Shown: positions 54,907 through 63,468 of the stretch, one piece after another
Layout of the letters: every line of letters begins with the position of its first letter
How positions within the stretch are numbered: the first letter of the stretch is position 1
Source: Vibrio japonicus
Lineage (GTDB): Bacteria > Pseudomonadota > Gammaproteobacteria > Enterobacterales > Vibrionaceae
Reading direction: 5' to 3'
NCBI RefSeq assembly: GCF_024582835.1
Contig: NZ_CP102096.1
Coordinates: 1,178,001-1,242,000, forward strand
Length of the DNA stretch: 64,000 nt
The notes under the pieces: generated by a model
The model's database searches: none
Seen by the model: only the letters and a program-made list of their open reading frames with translations
What the model was told of the DNA's origin: nothing
Translations under genes and position numbers: made by a program

Positions 54907-56253
54907 TTATACAAGGGCCTTTTTAATAGAGAGGATGGCTTTTAAGCCTCCTAATGAACCACGAGAAAGGGTTAAATCCCCTCGGTAGCTGTGCGCCACT
55001 TCATTCACGATGTTTAGCCCCAGCCCGCTGCCTGGTGTGGTTTCATCCAGTCGAAAGCCTCTACGCGTAACTTGAGCGAGTTTATCATCGGGAATGCCGG
55101 GGCCATCATCTTCTATGACAATCCGAATATTGTCATCTTGACCATGTTGGGAATAGACCCGAATAAGACTGTTTGACCATTTGTATGCGTTTTCCAGTAA
55201 GTTACCGACCATTTCATCAAAGTCGGTCTTCTCAACAGCAATTTCGATGTCAGAGTCGAGTTCATTAATCAGAGTCACGCCGCGTGATGCATACACTTTA
55301 TCAAAGGCCAACGATATGGCGTCGATTCGTTCTGAAGGCTTCGTTTTTACCGCCAATATGTGTTTGGAACCTGCCATTCGAGTCCGGCCAAGGTGATAAT
55401 CGATCTGGCTTTGTATCTGGCTGATGGGCCCTTCAAAACGTTTTTTTATATCTTCATCTTCTAACGCCGAAATTTCGTTTCGGATAACAGAAAGCGGCGT
55501 CTTAAGTGCATGAGATAGGTTCCCTGAATGATTACGTGCTCGTTCTAACAACTCTTGATAATGGAAAAGAAGTGCGTTTAGGTCCGATACCATGGGTGAT
55601 ACTTCACTCGGATAATCATTTTCTAGGCTGTTCTTATTGCCTGCTCTGACTTGAGAGAGCTCTTTGCGCATTTTTGTCAGTGGGTTTAAAGACCAAAGGA
55701 CTTGAATGATGATGATGAATAGAATGCCAAAATAGAGTAGGGCGAGTATGATCCAGAGTTGGCCCATTAAACTGGCAACCGTGTTTTTTATTGGTTGCTC
55801 ATCAATACCGACACGCACGGTAATTGGGCCGTCATAGTCTGGGAAGTAGAGTGTACTCTCAAGAAGGATCAGGCGTTCAGACTTAGGGCCGAAGGGTGCT
55901 TTGTCAAGTTTGGTGTATGTGATCCTTTTATCCCAGAGTGAGCGAGACCGCAGCAAGTCAGTATCGGTTTGTGCTGACCAGTAAAGACCACTATAAGGTT
56001 GGCTAAATCTTGGGTCTGCTAATGCGTTAGACAAGGTGAGCTGACCATCTTCATCAACATTGATCGATGCAGATAATTTGTCCAAATACAGTGAAAGTTG
56101 GTCGGTGGTATCCTCGACCATGTAATTGAATACCTGCTTAGGTACGGTGACGCCCGCTGCGAGGATCATGGCCGTTAACCAAACAATGGAAGCGAAAACC
56201 AGACGACTTCGCAAACTGAGGTGTTTCAACGCTTGTAACTTACTATTTCGCAT
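54907..56253 (-). CDS. carS: Sensor histidine kinase (CarS/VprB-like)
   Basis: A 448-aa PhoQ-type kinase. Membrane segments (about 18-38 and 165-188) flank a periplasmic sensor. The H box has NLSHALKTPLSVI, the N box NLLENAYKWSN, and the G boxes DDGPGIPDD and GSGLGLNIV. In V. cholerae the homologue CarS/VprB controls glycine addition to lipid A. The gene overlaps carR by 11 bp. The name follows synteny with rplY and the PepSY gene and is not certain. Confidence 0.85.
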   Translation of the reverse strand: MRNSKLQALKHLSLRSRLVFASIVWLTAMILAAGVTVPKQVFNYMVEDTTDQLSLYLDKLSASINVDEDGQLTLSNALADPRFSQPYSGLYWSAQTDTDLLRSRSLWDKRITYTKLDKAPFGPKSERLILLESTLYFPDYDGPITVRVGIDEQPIKNTVASLMGQLWIILALLYFGILFIIIIQVLWSLNPLTKMRKELSQVRAGNKNSLENDYPSEVSPMVSDLNALLFHYQELLERARNHSGNLSHALKTPLSVIRNEISALEDEDIKKRFEGPISQIQSQIDYHLGRTRMAGSKHILAVKTKPSERIDAISLAFDKVYASRGVTLINELDSDIEIAVEKTDFDEMVGNLLENAYKWSNSLIRVYSQHGQDDNIRIVIEDDGPGIPDDKLAQVTRRGFRLDETTPGSGLGLNIVNEVAHSYRGDLTLSRGSLGGLKAILSIKKALV

Positions 56254-56902
56254 TTAGCTGATACCCTAGTCCTCTCACCGTTTTGATGACCTTAGGTGCA
56301 ATTTTCTTGCGAATGCGGCCAATAAAAACCTCAATGGTATTTGAATCTCGGTCAAAGTCCTGTTTGTAAATGTGTTCGACCAGTTCGCTACGGGAAATAA
56401 CTTTGTCTGGGTTATGCATGAAATAGGCGATAACTTTGTATTCAAGGGCTGTCAGGGTTATTGGTTGTTCTTTCCACATCACTTTGGACGTTCTGGTGTC
56501 TAAGCTAAGATGACCAATTTGAATAATAGGAGAAGCATTCCCCGACGCTCTGCGAAGTTGCGCCCGAATGCGTGCGATCAGCTCGACCATTTCAAAAGGC
56601 TTGGTTTGATAGTCGTCCGCGCCTGCGTTTAAACCTTCGACGCGTTGAGTGAGTGTGTCTCGTGCGCTCAAGATGATAACAGGCGTATTGACGTTCTCAT
56701 CACGGATGCTTTTGAGTACCGTTAAACCATCTAATTTCGGTAAGCCGAGATCCAAAACGATCGCATCCCACTCTTCAGAGGTTGCGCGGTAAAGTGCATC
56801 GATTCCATCCTGTGACAGCTCCGGCACCCAGCCCGTTTGTTCAAAAGCGTCTACAATTTGTTCTCCCAAGCGTGGGTCATCTTCAACAACGAGTATTTTC
56901 AT
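56243..56902 (-). CDS. carR: OmpR-family response regulator (CarR/VprA-like)
   Basis: A 219-aa OmpR/PhoB-type regulator. The receiver domain has acidic VVEDDPRLGEQ and phosphate-accepting Asp in DAIVLDLGLPKLDG. The DNA-binding winged helix ends in VFIGRIRKKIAPKVIKTVRG. It is the pair of the following kinase and is preceded by a PepSY gene. The CarR name is by context and similarity. Confidence 0.88.
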   Translation of the reverse strand: MKILVVEDDPRLGEQIVDAFEQTGWVPELSQDGIDALYRATSEEWDAIVLDLGLPKLDGLTVLKSIRDENVNTPVIILSARDTLTQRVEGLNAGADDYQTKPFEMVELIARIRAQLRRASGNASPIIQIGHLSLDTRTSKVMWKEQPITLTALEYKVIAYFMHNPDKVISRSELVEHIYKQDFDRDSNTIEVFIGRIRKKIAPKVIKTVRGLGYQLNAK

Positions 56903-56906
56903 ATAA

Positions 56907-57308
56907 TTAGTCTTCTAGCCTTTTGAGCGTGTTTGCGACGTCTCGACCTTTAACTTTTAACATTTCAAAGGTCTGAGCGTTATATTCCACTTCAATGATA
57001 TTGTTATTATGGTTTAGCTTGAGCTCATAAACCCAGATACCATCATCTTGTTCTAATTCCACTTCAATAATTCGCCCATGTAAATCGCGTTCAACGGCTG
57101 CGTACATTTCGGAAAAAGGGCGCACATAGCCCCGCTGCAATGCAGCAAAAACTTCATCTTGATCTTCATCGAACTCAATATCGGTACCGGGTTTATAGAC
57201 ATCCTGAACGAGAGCATGGTCATCTTGCGCGGTGTGATTATGAGCAACGGCAAAATGGATAGGCGTCATTGCAATAGCCAAACAAACAGCTGGGATTGGT
57301 TTGAACAT
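56907..57308 (-). CDS. PepSY-domain periplasmic protein
   Basis: A 133-aa protein with a signal peptide (ending HFAVAHN) and one PepSY domain (ERDLHGRIIEVELEQDDGIW, VYELKLNHNNNII). PepSY domains often inhibit or sense. It is first in the PepSY-carR-carS operon, only 4 bp before carR, so it may act as periplasmic modulator of the kinase. Confidence 0.85.
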   Translation of the reverse strand: MFKPIPAVCLAIAMTPIHFAVAHNHTAQDDHALVQDVYKPGTDIEFDEDQDEVFAALQRGYVRPFSEMYAAVERDLHGRIIEVELEQDDGIWVYELKLNHNNNIIEVEYNAQTFEMLKVKGRDVANTLKRLED

Positions 57309-57378
57309 TACTGTCTCCTAGTGAATGGATATATCGCAATCTTAATGAGTGGAAACTGAACATTAGGTGAATAACCAA

Positions 57379-59121
57379 CTAGCCATTTGTTAGTTCATCT
57401 TGAAAGATTTTGTCGCGCATCTTCCAAAATCTTCCGACTTTTCTCGCAATCACAAATTGAGGGAGACGAAATCGATGTTGATTGTTGACCACTTTACTCG
57501 GAGACGCCTCTTCGAAAGGGCGGTGTTTGTCTGCTAAGTGAGGACGGACAAAATGATCTTTGAATCTCTGTTTTTGATTTTTGGTACTCAATGGCCAAAA
57601 CTCATGGACTTGAGCCTGATTATCACCAACGTAAGTGACTTTAAGGCTGCTTTTCCCCTTCTCATCTTTATGAACAGAAAGGTCCATATCCCGACATTCA
57701 AACACAAGAGCATCTTTTAGATTCAGTGCTTCTTTAAGCTTTTTGTCTGGATCGACGAGCGTAGCATCACATTCGTGACAAATGCGCGCAGCGATGTCGT
57801 TGTCAGCGCCACAATCGCTGCAATATTTTGCTCGGAAACGATAATCGCAGTGTTCACGCTCGTTGGTTTCTTCATCTTCAAAAAAACCTTGGCACTTACG
57901 ACCAAAGTGTTCAATTAAGAAGCCATTGCTGTCGAGTTTGCCCCAGAAGTTATTATTAAAACCGCATGCAGGGCAGGGAATGGTGATGATTTCCGAATCG
58001 GAATCTGGTTTGGGATCGCCGACTTCTGGCTGATAAAGATCGTAGCTGTTGCCAGCGTAATCAAGAACTAAGCATTCTTCTTTGCCTGGAGATAGGCGCA
58101 GTCCACGACCTACGATTTGCTGATAAAGGCTGATGGATTCTGTCGGTCGCAAAATGGCAATCAGATCGACATGAGGGGCGTCGAATCCTGTCGTCAGTAC
58201 AGACACATTGACTAAGAATTTAATCTTACGCTCTTTAAAGTTCTGAATGATTTGATCGCGTTCGACGGTCGGCGTATCACCAATCACCAATGCGGTTTGA
58301 CCTTCAGGTAAGAGGGAAAAGATTTCTTGAGCGTGACGAACGGTCGCAGCAAAGATCATGATGCCCAGTTTTTCTCTAGAAAGATGAATAATTTGCTCTA
58401 CGATCTGAGGCGTTGCTCGTTTCGCCTTATCGATGACCATGTCGAGTTCCGCTTCTTTATAGCGTCCGGTAGAGGCTGGATTGAGTTGCGAAAAATCGTA
58501 GCTCAGTACGGGTGCATCCATCATTCGAGCAGGCGTCAGGAAATTTTCATCCAACAGATACCGGATAGGGAGCTCAAAAATACAATCTCTGAAAAAACGT
58601 GGCTCTTCCGTACGAACCAAACCACGAGTGTGATATTGATAAATCCAGCCCATACCAAGTCGATACGGTGTCGCCGTTAGCCCGAGCACTTTAATTCCGG
58701 GATTAAGCTCTCTGAGATGGCTGATGACTTTCTGATAACTGGTATTCTTATTGTCAGGTACTCGGTGACACTCATCGATAACCAAGAGCGAAAATTGGTT
58801 TTTGAACTCATCGAGATTACGCACGACCGACTGCACAGAGGCAAACACCACTTGTTGGTCGGTCTCTTTTCTTCCAAGCCCTGCCGAGTAAATAGCGCCT
58901 TTTAAACCATACCCTTCGTATTTGGCGTGGTTTTGTTCGACCAATTCTTTGACGTGTGCCAGTACTAGTACTCGTCCTTTTGCAAGGCGAGCGAGTTCGG
59001 CGATAACTAAGCTTTTTCCTGCTCCAGTGGGGAGTACTAAAACGGCTGGCGAACTGTGCTTGCGAAAATAGTGGATGACGGCTTTTACAGAGTCGGCCTG
59101 ATAGGGGCGAAGTGTGTACAT
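57379..59121 (-). CDS. radD: DEAD/DEAH-box helicase RadD (YejH)
   Basis: A 580-aa superfamily 2 helicase. Motif I is PTGAGKS, motif II DECHR, motif III GLTATPYRLG and motif VI QIVGRGLRLSPG. A zinc-ribbon region with several CxxC pairs (CPACG, CSDCGADND, CHECDATL) lies at about residues 380-455. E. coli RadD has the same layout and acts in double-strand break repair with RecA. I start at ATG 59121 (MYTLRPYQ). It is divergent from rsuA. Confidence 0.95.
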   Translation of the reverse strand: MYTLRPYQADSVKAVIHYFRKHSSPAVLVLPTGAGKSLVIAELARLAKGRVLVLAHVKELVEQNHAKYEGYGLKGAIYSAGLGRKETDQQVVFASVQSVVRNLDEFKNQFSLLVIDECHRVPDNKNTSYQKVISHLRELNPGIKVLGLTATPYRLGMGWIYQYHTRGLVRTEEPRFFRDCIFELPIRYLLDENFLTPARMMDAPVLSYDFSQLNPASTGRYKEAELDMVIDKAKRATPQIVEQIIHLSREKLGIMIFAATVRHAQEIFSLLPEGQTALVIGDTPTVERDQIIQNFKERKIKFLVNVSVLTTGFDAPHVDLIAILRPTESISLYQQIVGRGLRLSPGKEECLVLDYAGNSYDLYQPEVGDPKPDSDSEIITIPCPACGFNNNFWGKLDSNGFLIEHFGRKCQGFFEDEETNEREHCDYRFRAKYCSDCGADNDIAARICHECDATLVDPDKKLKEALNLKDALVFECRDMDLSVHKDEKGKSSLKVTYVGDNQAQVHEFWPLSTKNQKQRFKDHFVRPHLADKHRPFEEASPSKVVNNQHRFRLPQFVIARKVGRFWKMRDKIFQDELTNG

Positions 59122-59194
59122 AAAATGTGTGAAATAGCTCAACTATTTGATCCAGTCGCACTATAATACCTCACCTAACAAAGATGAGGTATTC

Positions 59195-59896
59195 ATGCGT
59201 TTAGATAAATATTTGTGTGATGCACTGGGTGCGACACGTAAAGAAGCTACAAAAATCCTTAAAAGTGGTGAAGTGACCGTCAACGATGCAGTTCAGAAAA
59301 GTGGTTCATGTAAAGTTAGTGACGAGTGCGTTGTTGAATGGCAGGGGAGAGAAATCCAAAAGCCTGGGCCTCGTTATATCATGCTTTTCAAACCGGATGG
59401 ATTTGTGTGCTCGCATGAAGATGGATTTAACCATACGGCGTTTGTTTTGCTTGATGAAGTGAAAATGGAAGATCTTCATTTTGCAGGTCGACTAGACGTT
59501 GATACCACAGGCCTTGTGTTGATCACCGATGATGGCAAATGGTCACATCGTATTACTTCTCCAAAGCATAAATGCGAGAAAACGTACCGAGTGTGGTTAG
59601 CGGACCCGATTGGAGCGGATTACATCGAGAAATTTGCTCAGGGGATTGAACTTCGCAATGAGAAACAAGCAACGTTACCAGCGACACTCGAAATTGTTGA
59701 TGCAGACGAAAAAGAAGTGCTGCTGACGATTACAGAAGGTAAGTATCATCAAGTAAAACGTATGTTTGCTGCTTTGGGTAACAAAGTAGAACACCTACAC
59801 CGTGAGCGTATTGGTCATATCCTACTCGATGAAGCGCTTGAACCGGGTGAATACCGCTATTTGACTCAGGAAGAAATTGACTCTGTTTGGAAATAA
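59195..59896 (+). CDS. rsuA: 16S rRNA pseudouridine-516 synthase
   Basis: A 233-aa RsuA: an S4 domain (MRLDKYLCDALGATRKEA) and a pseudouridine synthase domain with catalytic Asp in GRLDVDTTGLVL. It makes pseudouridine 516 of 16S rRNA. I start at ATG 59195, with GAGG six bases upstream. Divergent from radD, as in E. coli. Confidence 0.95.
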   Translation: MRLDKYLCDALGATRKEATKILKSGEVTVNDAVQKSGSCKVSDECVVEWQGREIQKPGPRYIMLFKPDGFVCSHEDGFNHTAFVLLDEVKMEDLHFAGRLDVDTTGLVLITDDGKWSHRITSPKHKCEKTYRVWLADPIGADYIEKFAQGIELRNEKQATLPATLEIVDADEKEVLLTITEGKYHQVKRMFAALGNKVEHLHRERIGHILLDEALEPGEYRYLTQEEIDSVWK

Positions 59897-59907
59897 TACG
59901 AGCCTCA

Positions 59908-59947
59908 GGAAATACTTTATTTCCAAATAGGAACTAGTCTTTTTTTG
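59908..59947 (+). terminator. Weak terminator after rsuA
   Basis: GGAAATA-CTT-TATTTCC (59908-59924) precedes a run of eight T residues at 59940-59947, which is separated by 15 bases. Possibly a terminator, but not a standard one. A GCAGC-AAGGAA-GCTGC hairpin follows near 60015-60030 in the efflux gene leader. Confidence 0.35.
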
Positions 59948-60056
59948 TCAATTGACGGAATATAGGTCAATTCAAGGCACGTGGAACCGTGTCTTTCTGT
60001 TTCTGTTTGGTTGCAGCAAGGAAGCTGCAAGTCTAACGCAACCGAGTAGGAGACCT

Positions 60057-61262
60057 ATGTCTAGTTCTGCAATGGAGCAAGCGAAAGCCCCGCAAATCAA
60101 TTTTCTTCTTTTTCTCGTTTTGGGTGCAATTGGTGCGTTAACACCTTTAGCCATCGATATGTATTTGCCAGCAATGCCGACTATTGCCCGTGATTTGGGC
60201 GTTGCTGAAGGCGCTGTGCAAATTACCTTAACAGCGTACACCGCTGGTTTTGCGATCGGGCAATTAATACATGGACCATTGGCAGACAGCTTTGGTCGTC
60301 GACCAGTGCTTATTCTGGGCGTTCTGTTTTTTGGCATTGCTTCAATTGTCAGTGCAACGACAACGGGGATAGAAGCCCTGACTTGGGTTCGTACCGCACA
60401 AGGTTTTGCGGGCGCTGCGGCTGCGGTCATCATCCAAGCGGTCGTAAGAGATATGTTTGACCGCGAAGACTTCGCACGCGCAATGTCTTTTGTGACGCTC
60501 GTTATTACCATTGCACCGCTTGTTGCGCCCATGATTGGCGGTCATGTTGCCGTCTGGTTTGGTTGGCGAGCTATTTTCTGGATTCTTGCCGTTTTTTCTA
60601 TTGTGGTTATTTTGTTGGTTCTTTGGAAAATCCCAGAAACCTTGACCGCAGATAAAAAGCAGCCGCTTAGATTTCGCACGACGATACGTAATTACGTCCG
60701 ATTGTGCGCAAACCCCGTTGCAATGGGATTAATTCTGTCGGGTGCGTTCTCGTTCTCGGGCATGTTCGCTTTTTTAACCGCGGGTTCGTTTGTCTATATT
60801 GATATTTATGGCGTGAGACCTGACCAATTTGGGTATCTGTTTGGCCTAAACATTGTCGCTATGATCATCATGACGAGTATCAATGGCCGATTGGTGAAAA
60901 AAGTCGGATCGCATGCGATGTTAAGATTTGGTCTAACTGTACAATTGATCGCCGGTCTGGGGTTGTTTGTTACTTGGCTTCTTGACCTTGGCCTGTGGGG
61001 AACGGTACCTTTCGTGGTTATGTTTATCGGAACCTTGTCAACAATAGGAAGCAACTCGATGGGATTGCTACTTAGTGGCTACCCAACGATGGCGGGCACA
61101 GCGTCATCATTAGCGGGGACGTTACGTTTCGGCATAGGTTCTATAATTGGTGCTGTGGTTGCCATGCTACCGGGTGGTGCAACTTGGCCAATGATTACGG
61201 TGATGTCGGCATGTTCCGTGTTGTCTGCCGCATTTTACTGGAAGTTTGGAAGAAAGGCGTAA
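60057..61262 (+). CDS. bcr: Bcr/CflA-family multidrug efflux transporter
   Basis: A 401-aa MFS pump of the Bcr/CflA (DHA1) family with 12 membrane segments. Family marks: LGAIGALTPLAIDMYLPAMP in the first helix, GPLADSFGRRPVLILG loop motif A, and AGTASSLAGTLRFGIGS near the end. It pushes out drugs such as bicyclomycin in E. coli. I start at ATG 60057 with AGGAG upstream. The stop overlaps the next ATG (TAATG). The rsuA-bcr order is the same as in E. coli. Confidence 0.9.
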   Translation: MSSSAMEQAKAPQINFLLFLVLGAIGALTPLAIDMYLPAMPTIARDLGVAEGAVQITLTAYTAGFAIGQLIHGPLADSFGRRPVLILGVLFFGIASIVSATTTGIEALTWVRTAQGFAGAAAAVIIQAVVRDMFDREDFARAMSFVTLVITIAPLVAPMIGGHVAVWFGWRAIFWILAVFSIVVILLVLWKIPETLTADKKQPLRFRTTIRNYVRLCANPVAMGLILSGAFSFSGMFAFLTAGSFVYIDIYGVRPDQFGYLFGLNIVAMIIMTSINGRLVKKVGSHAMLRFGLTVQLIAGLGLFVTWLLDLGLWGTVPFVVMFIGTLSTIGSNSMGLLLSGYPTMAGTASSLAGTLRFGIGSIIGAVVAMLPGGATWPMITVMSACSVLSAAFYWKFGRKA

Positions 61263-61921
61263 TGTCTGAATACACAATAGAAATACAAAAGCTCGTTAAT
61301 GCTGCTTTAGAAGAACTCGCAGCAGAACACAAATCTGGTAAGCAAGTAAATGCGCCAGTCGCGAATAATCACTACTTGGTTCGTTGGGTAACACGAGCTT
61401 TAAAATCTCAGCGATTTCCTCGCTGTGTCGGTGAGGATTTGACTCGCTGGCAAAAAGCAGGACGTTCAAAAGGGAATGATGCAGGGCTAATGTTTACGTT
61501 TGAGCGTATTAGCAAGTTCTATGGCGAGTTTTTCCCTGCCGACAAAGAAGACCGTGTGATCAAAGATAGCGATGTCGAAGCGTTTCTTGATTTAATGGAA
61601 CTAGAAGGCTGGGAAGTCTCGACATCAGAAGAACTCGTTGATTGCGGGAAGGTGCAGATTTTTACAGAAGGTCAAAACTCACTCGCGCTTTGTGCAAATC
61701 AGTGTGAAAGCTGTTTTGACGGCGAAGAGTTGGTCAAACCTATGAGTTGGTTTGTACGCGGGCATCATGCTCAATTCATCGAAAAAGCGTCAGCGGCTGG
61801 CTTTATGGTACACAAGGTGACCGATTACAAATCGAACGTGAAGTATCACGGTGAATACCTTGTTTATCCGTGCAACCGAGGTCAACACTTGGCGGAAATT
61901 CCGCTTAGCTTCCAGATCTAA
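61262..61921 (+). CDS. DUF2913-family protein
   Basis: A 219-aa soluble protein I match to DUF2913. No catalytic motif. It contains two Cys pairs (ALCANQCESCF), which may bind a metal. It overlaps the efflux gene by 1 bp, so both are on one transcript. The function is unknown. Confidence 0.78.
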   Translation: MSEYTIEIQKLVNAALEELAAEHKSGKQVNAPVANNHYLVRWVTRALKSQRFPRCVGEDLTRWQKAGRSKGNDAGLMFTFERISKFYGEFFPADKEDRVIKDSDVEAFLDLMELEGWEVSTSEELVDCGKVQIFTEGQNSLALCANQCESCFDGEELVKPMSWFVRGHHAQFIEKASAAGFMVHKVTDYKSNVKYHGEYLVYPCNRGQHLAEIPLSFQI

Positions 61922-61929
61922 CAATCTTT

Positions 61930-61956
61930 AAGAGCTTCCACTACGGAAGCTCTTTT
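61930..61956. terminator. Terminator overlapping the SDR gene end
   Basis: A 10-bp perfect stem (AAGAGCTTCC / GGAAGCTCTT) with a 5-nt loop and TTTT. The minus-strand SDR stop codon lies at 61941, so the hairpin covers its last codons. Confidence 0.9.
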
Positions 61957-63374
61957 GCTTTTCTCACGATCGATTTAACCATGCCTTTGAAAATGAATAG
62001 GTGTGCAGGCATCATCGCAAACCAATAGAGTAGGCCGCGTAGCCCTTGTGGATGCCACCATGCTGTCACGTTTAGCCTTCGTTTTTCACCAAGATCATCG
62101 ATAGTAAACTCTAATCGGCCAAGTCCAGGGCCTTTCATTCCAAACAGCAGTGAGATAAAACGGTGGTCCTCACATCGAATCACTTTCCAAGAGTCAATAT
62201 TGTCGCCCACTTTAAGTTCCGGCCCCGCAGGTGAACGGCGTATTGGCTTACCTCCGCCAAAAAATATATCGAGCCACTCTCTCGTTCGCCAAAGAATATT
62301 GGCAAAGAAATACCCCTCCTGTGGGCTACCGATCTTCTTAACGATTTGCCAAAGCTGTTCAGCCGTGCAGTCGGTCAAAATGCGCGCACCGGTTTGTTTG
62401 GGATAATAGCCATATCCTGGTTGCCAACGTTTTAAAGCAGCGGGGTCGAACCCCCAGACTTCACTTCTGACGAACGTCCCTTCCGCAGCGATACTGGCAG
62501 ACACCATTTCCTCAAACGAGATGAGTGGTTGGGGATATTTTTTCCTTATTGCCGCTGAGTTCGCGATGTAATCGTGTTCGAGTCCAGAGAGTAAAGCTGC
62601 GCCGATACTGGATGGAACAGACGTAACAACGCCAAGCCAATAGGAAGCGAGTTTAGGGGTAAGTAGGGGCGTGGACCATAAAGTAATGGGCTTTTTCGTC
62701 ACCTTACTGATCACTTTGAATTGCTCACGATAGCTTAGGGTATCTGGCCCACCGACTTCATAGAGCGTGTTTTCTGTCGGCGTTTCGCTTGCTAAGGCTA
62801 GAAGGTAATGGTTCAAGTTCTCCAGCGCGATGGGGTTGGCTTTTGAATCTACCCATTTGGGCGCGATTAAAATTGGCATGTTGTAGACGAAATCGCGCAT
62901 GATCTCGAATGCGGCAGACCCTGCACCTATGATGACGCCGGCTCTGAGTTCCGTCACAGGTACACCTGAGCGTTGTAGAATTTCCCCTGTCATTTTACGG
63001 GCCATCAAGTGTTCAGAGTTTCCGGTTTGTGGTTGGAGCGCACTAAGAAAAATGACATGTTTGACCGAGCTTCCTTTGAGTGCATTACTAAAGTTCTCTG
63101 CCAGTGATATCTCATAGTCGAGAAAGTCATGCCCGTGCGCCATGCCGTGAACAAGGAAATAAATCAGATCAAAATGTGGTATAAGGTCTGATGTTGCTTG
63201 TTCATCCCCAAGGTCTAAATAAGTGATTTTGAGATTCGGATGAGGCATCACTCGAGCATTAAGATAATCAATCTGTCGTGCTGCAGCGGTAACTTGGTAG
63301 CCTTTTTCGCAAAGTTGGAACAGTAGCTGAGAACCTACGTAGCCAGAAGCCCCCAAAACCAGCACTCTTTTCAT
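61941..63374 (-). CDS. NAD(P)-dependent SDR oxidoreductase fused to DUF2867
   Basis: A 477-aa fusion. The N-terminal part is an extended SDR/NmrA-like domain with Rossmann motif VLGASGYVGSQ and ARKMTGEIL (Y/K site less clear). The C-terminal 150 residues match DUF2867, a START-like helix-grip domain, ending in a hydrophobic tail. Such fusions occur next to photolyase and light- or stress-regulated genes in vibrios; here the neighbour is a MATE gene. I start at ATG 63374 with AGGA upstream. Confidence 0.82.
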   Translation of the reverse strand: MKRVLVLGASGYVGSQLLFQLCEKGYQVTAAARQIDYLNARVMPHPNLKITYLDLGDEQATSDLIPHFDLIYFLVHGMAHGHDFLDYEISLAENFSNALKGSSVKHVIFLSALQPQTGNSEHLMARKMTGEILQRSGVPVTELRAGVIIGAGSAAFEIMRDFVYNMPILIAPKWVDSKANPIALENLNHYLLALASETPTENTLYEVGGPDTLSYREQFKVISKVTKKPITLWSTPLLTPKLASYWLGVVTSVPSSIGAALLSGLEHDYIANSAAIRKKYPQPLISFEEMVSASIAAEGTFVRSEVWGFDPAALKRWQPGYGYYPKQTGARILTDCTAEQLWQIVKKIGSPQEGYFFANILWRTREWLDIFFGGGKPIRRSPAGPELKVGDNIDSWKVIRCEDHRFISLLFGMKGPGLGRLEFTIDDLGEKRRLNVTAWWHPQGLRGLLYWFAMMPAHLFIFKGMVKSIVRKAKELP

Positions 63375-63396
63375 TTGGTTATCCTGTTTATTATGT

Positions 63397-63429
63397 AGTT
63401 TCAATATGAAACTGAACGTATAATGTTCA
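63397..63429. promoter_or_regulatory. Divergent operator/promoter, SDR / MATE
   Basis: AGTTTCA-ATA-TGAAACT (63397-63413), a perfect 7-bp inverted repeat, abuts TGAAC-N7-GTTCA (63413-63429), whose centre holds the plus-strand TATAAT (63419-63424). Both sites could bind a dimeric repressor that controls both genes. Confidence 0.5.
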
Positions 63430-63468
63430 TTCGTATTGTTCTTTTATCGGACCGTTGTTGCGTGAGGT

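Noticed and set aside
59972..60532. 186-aa minus-strand ORF opposite the efflux gene
   Set aside because: Shadow frame over conserved membrane helices, no ribosome site.
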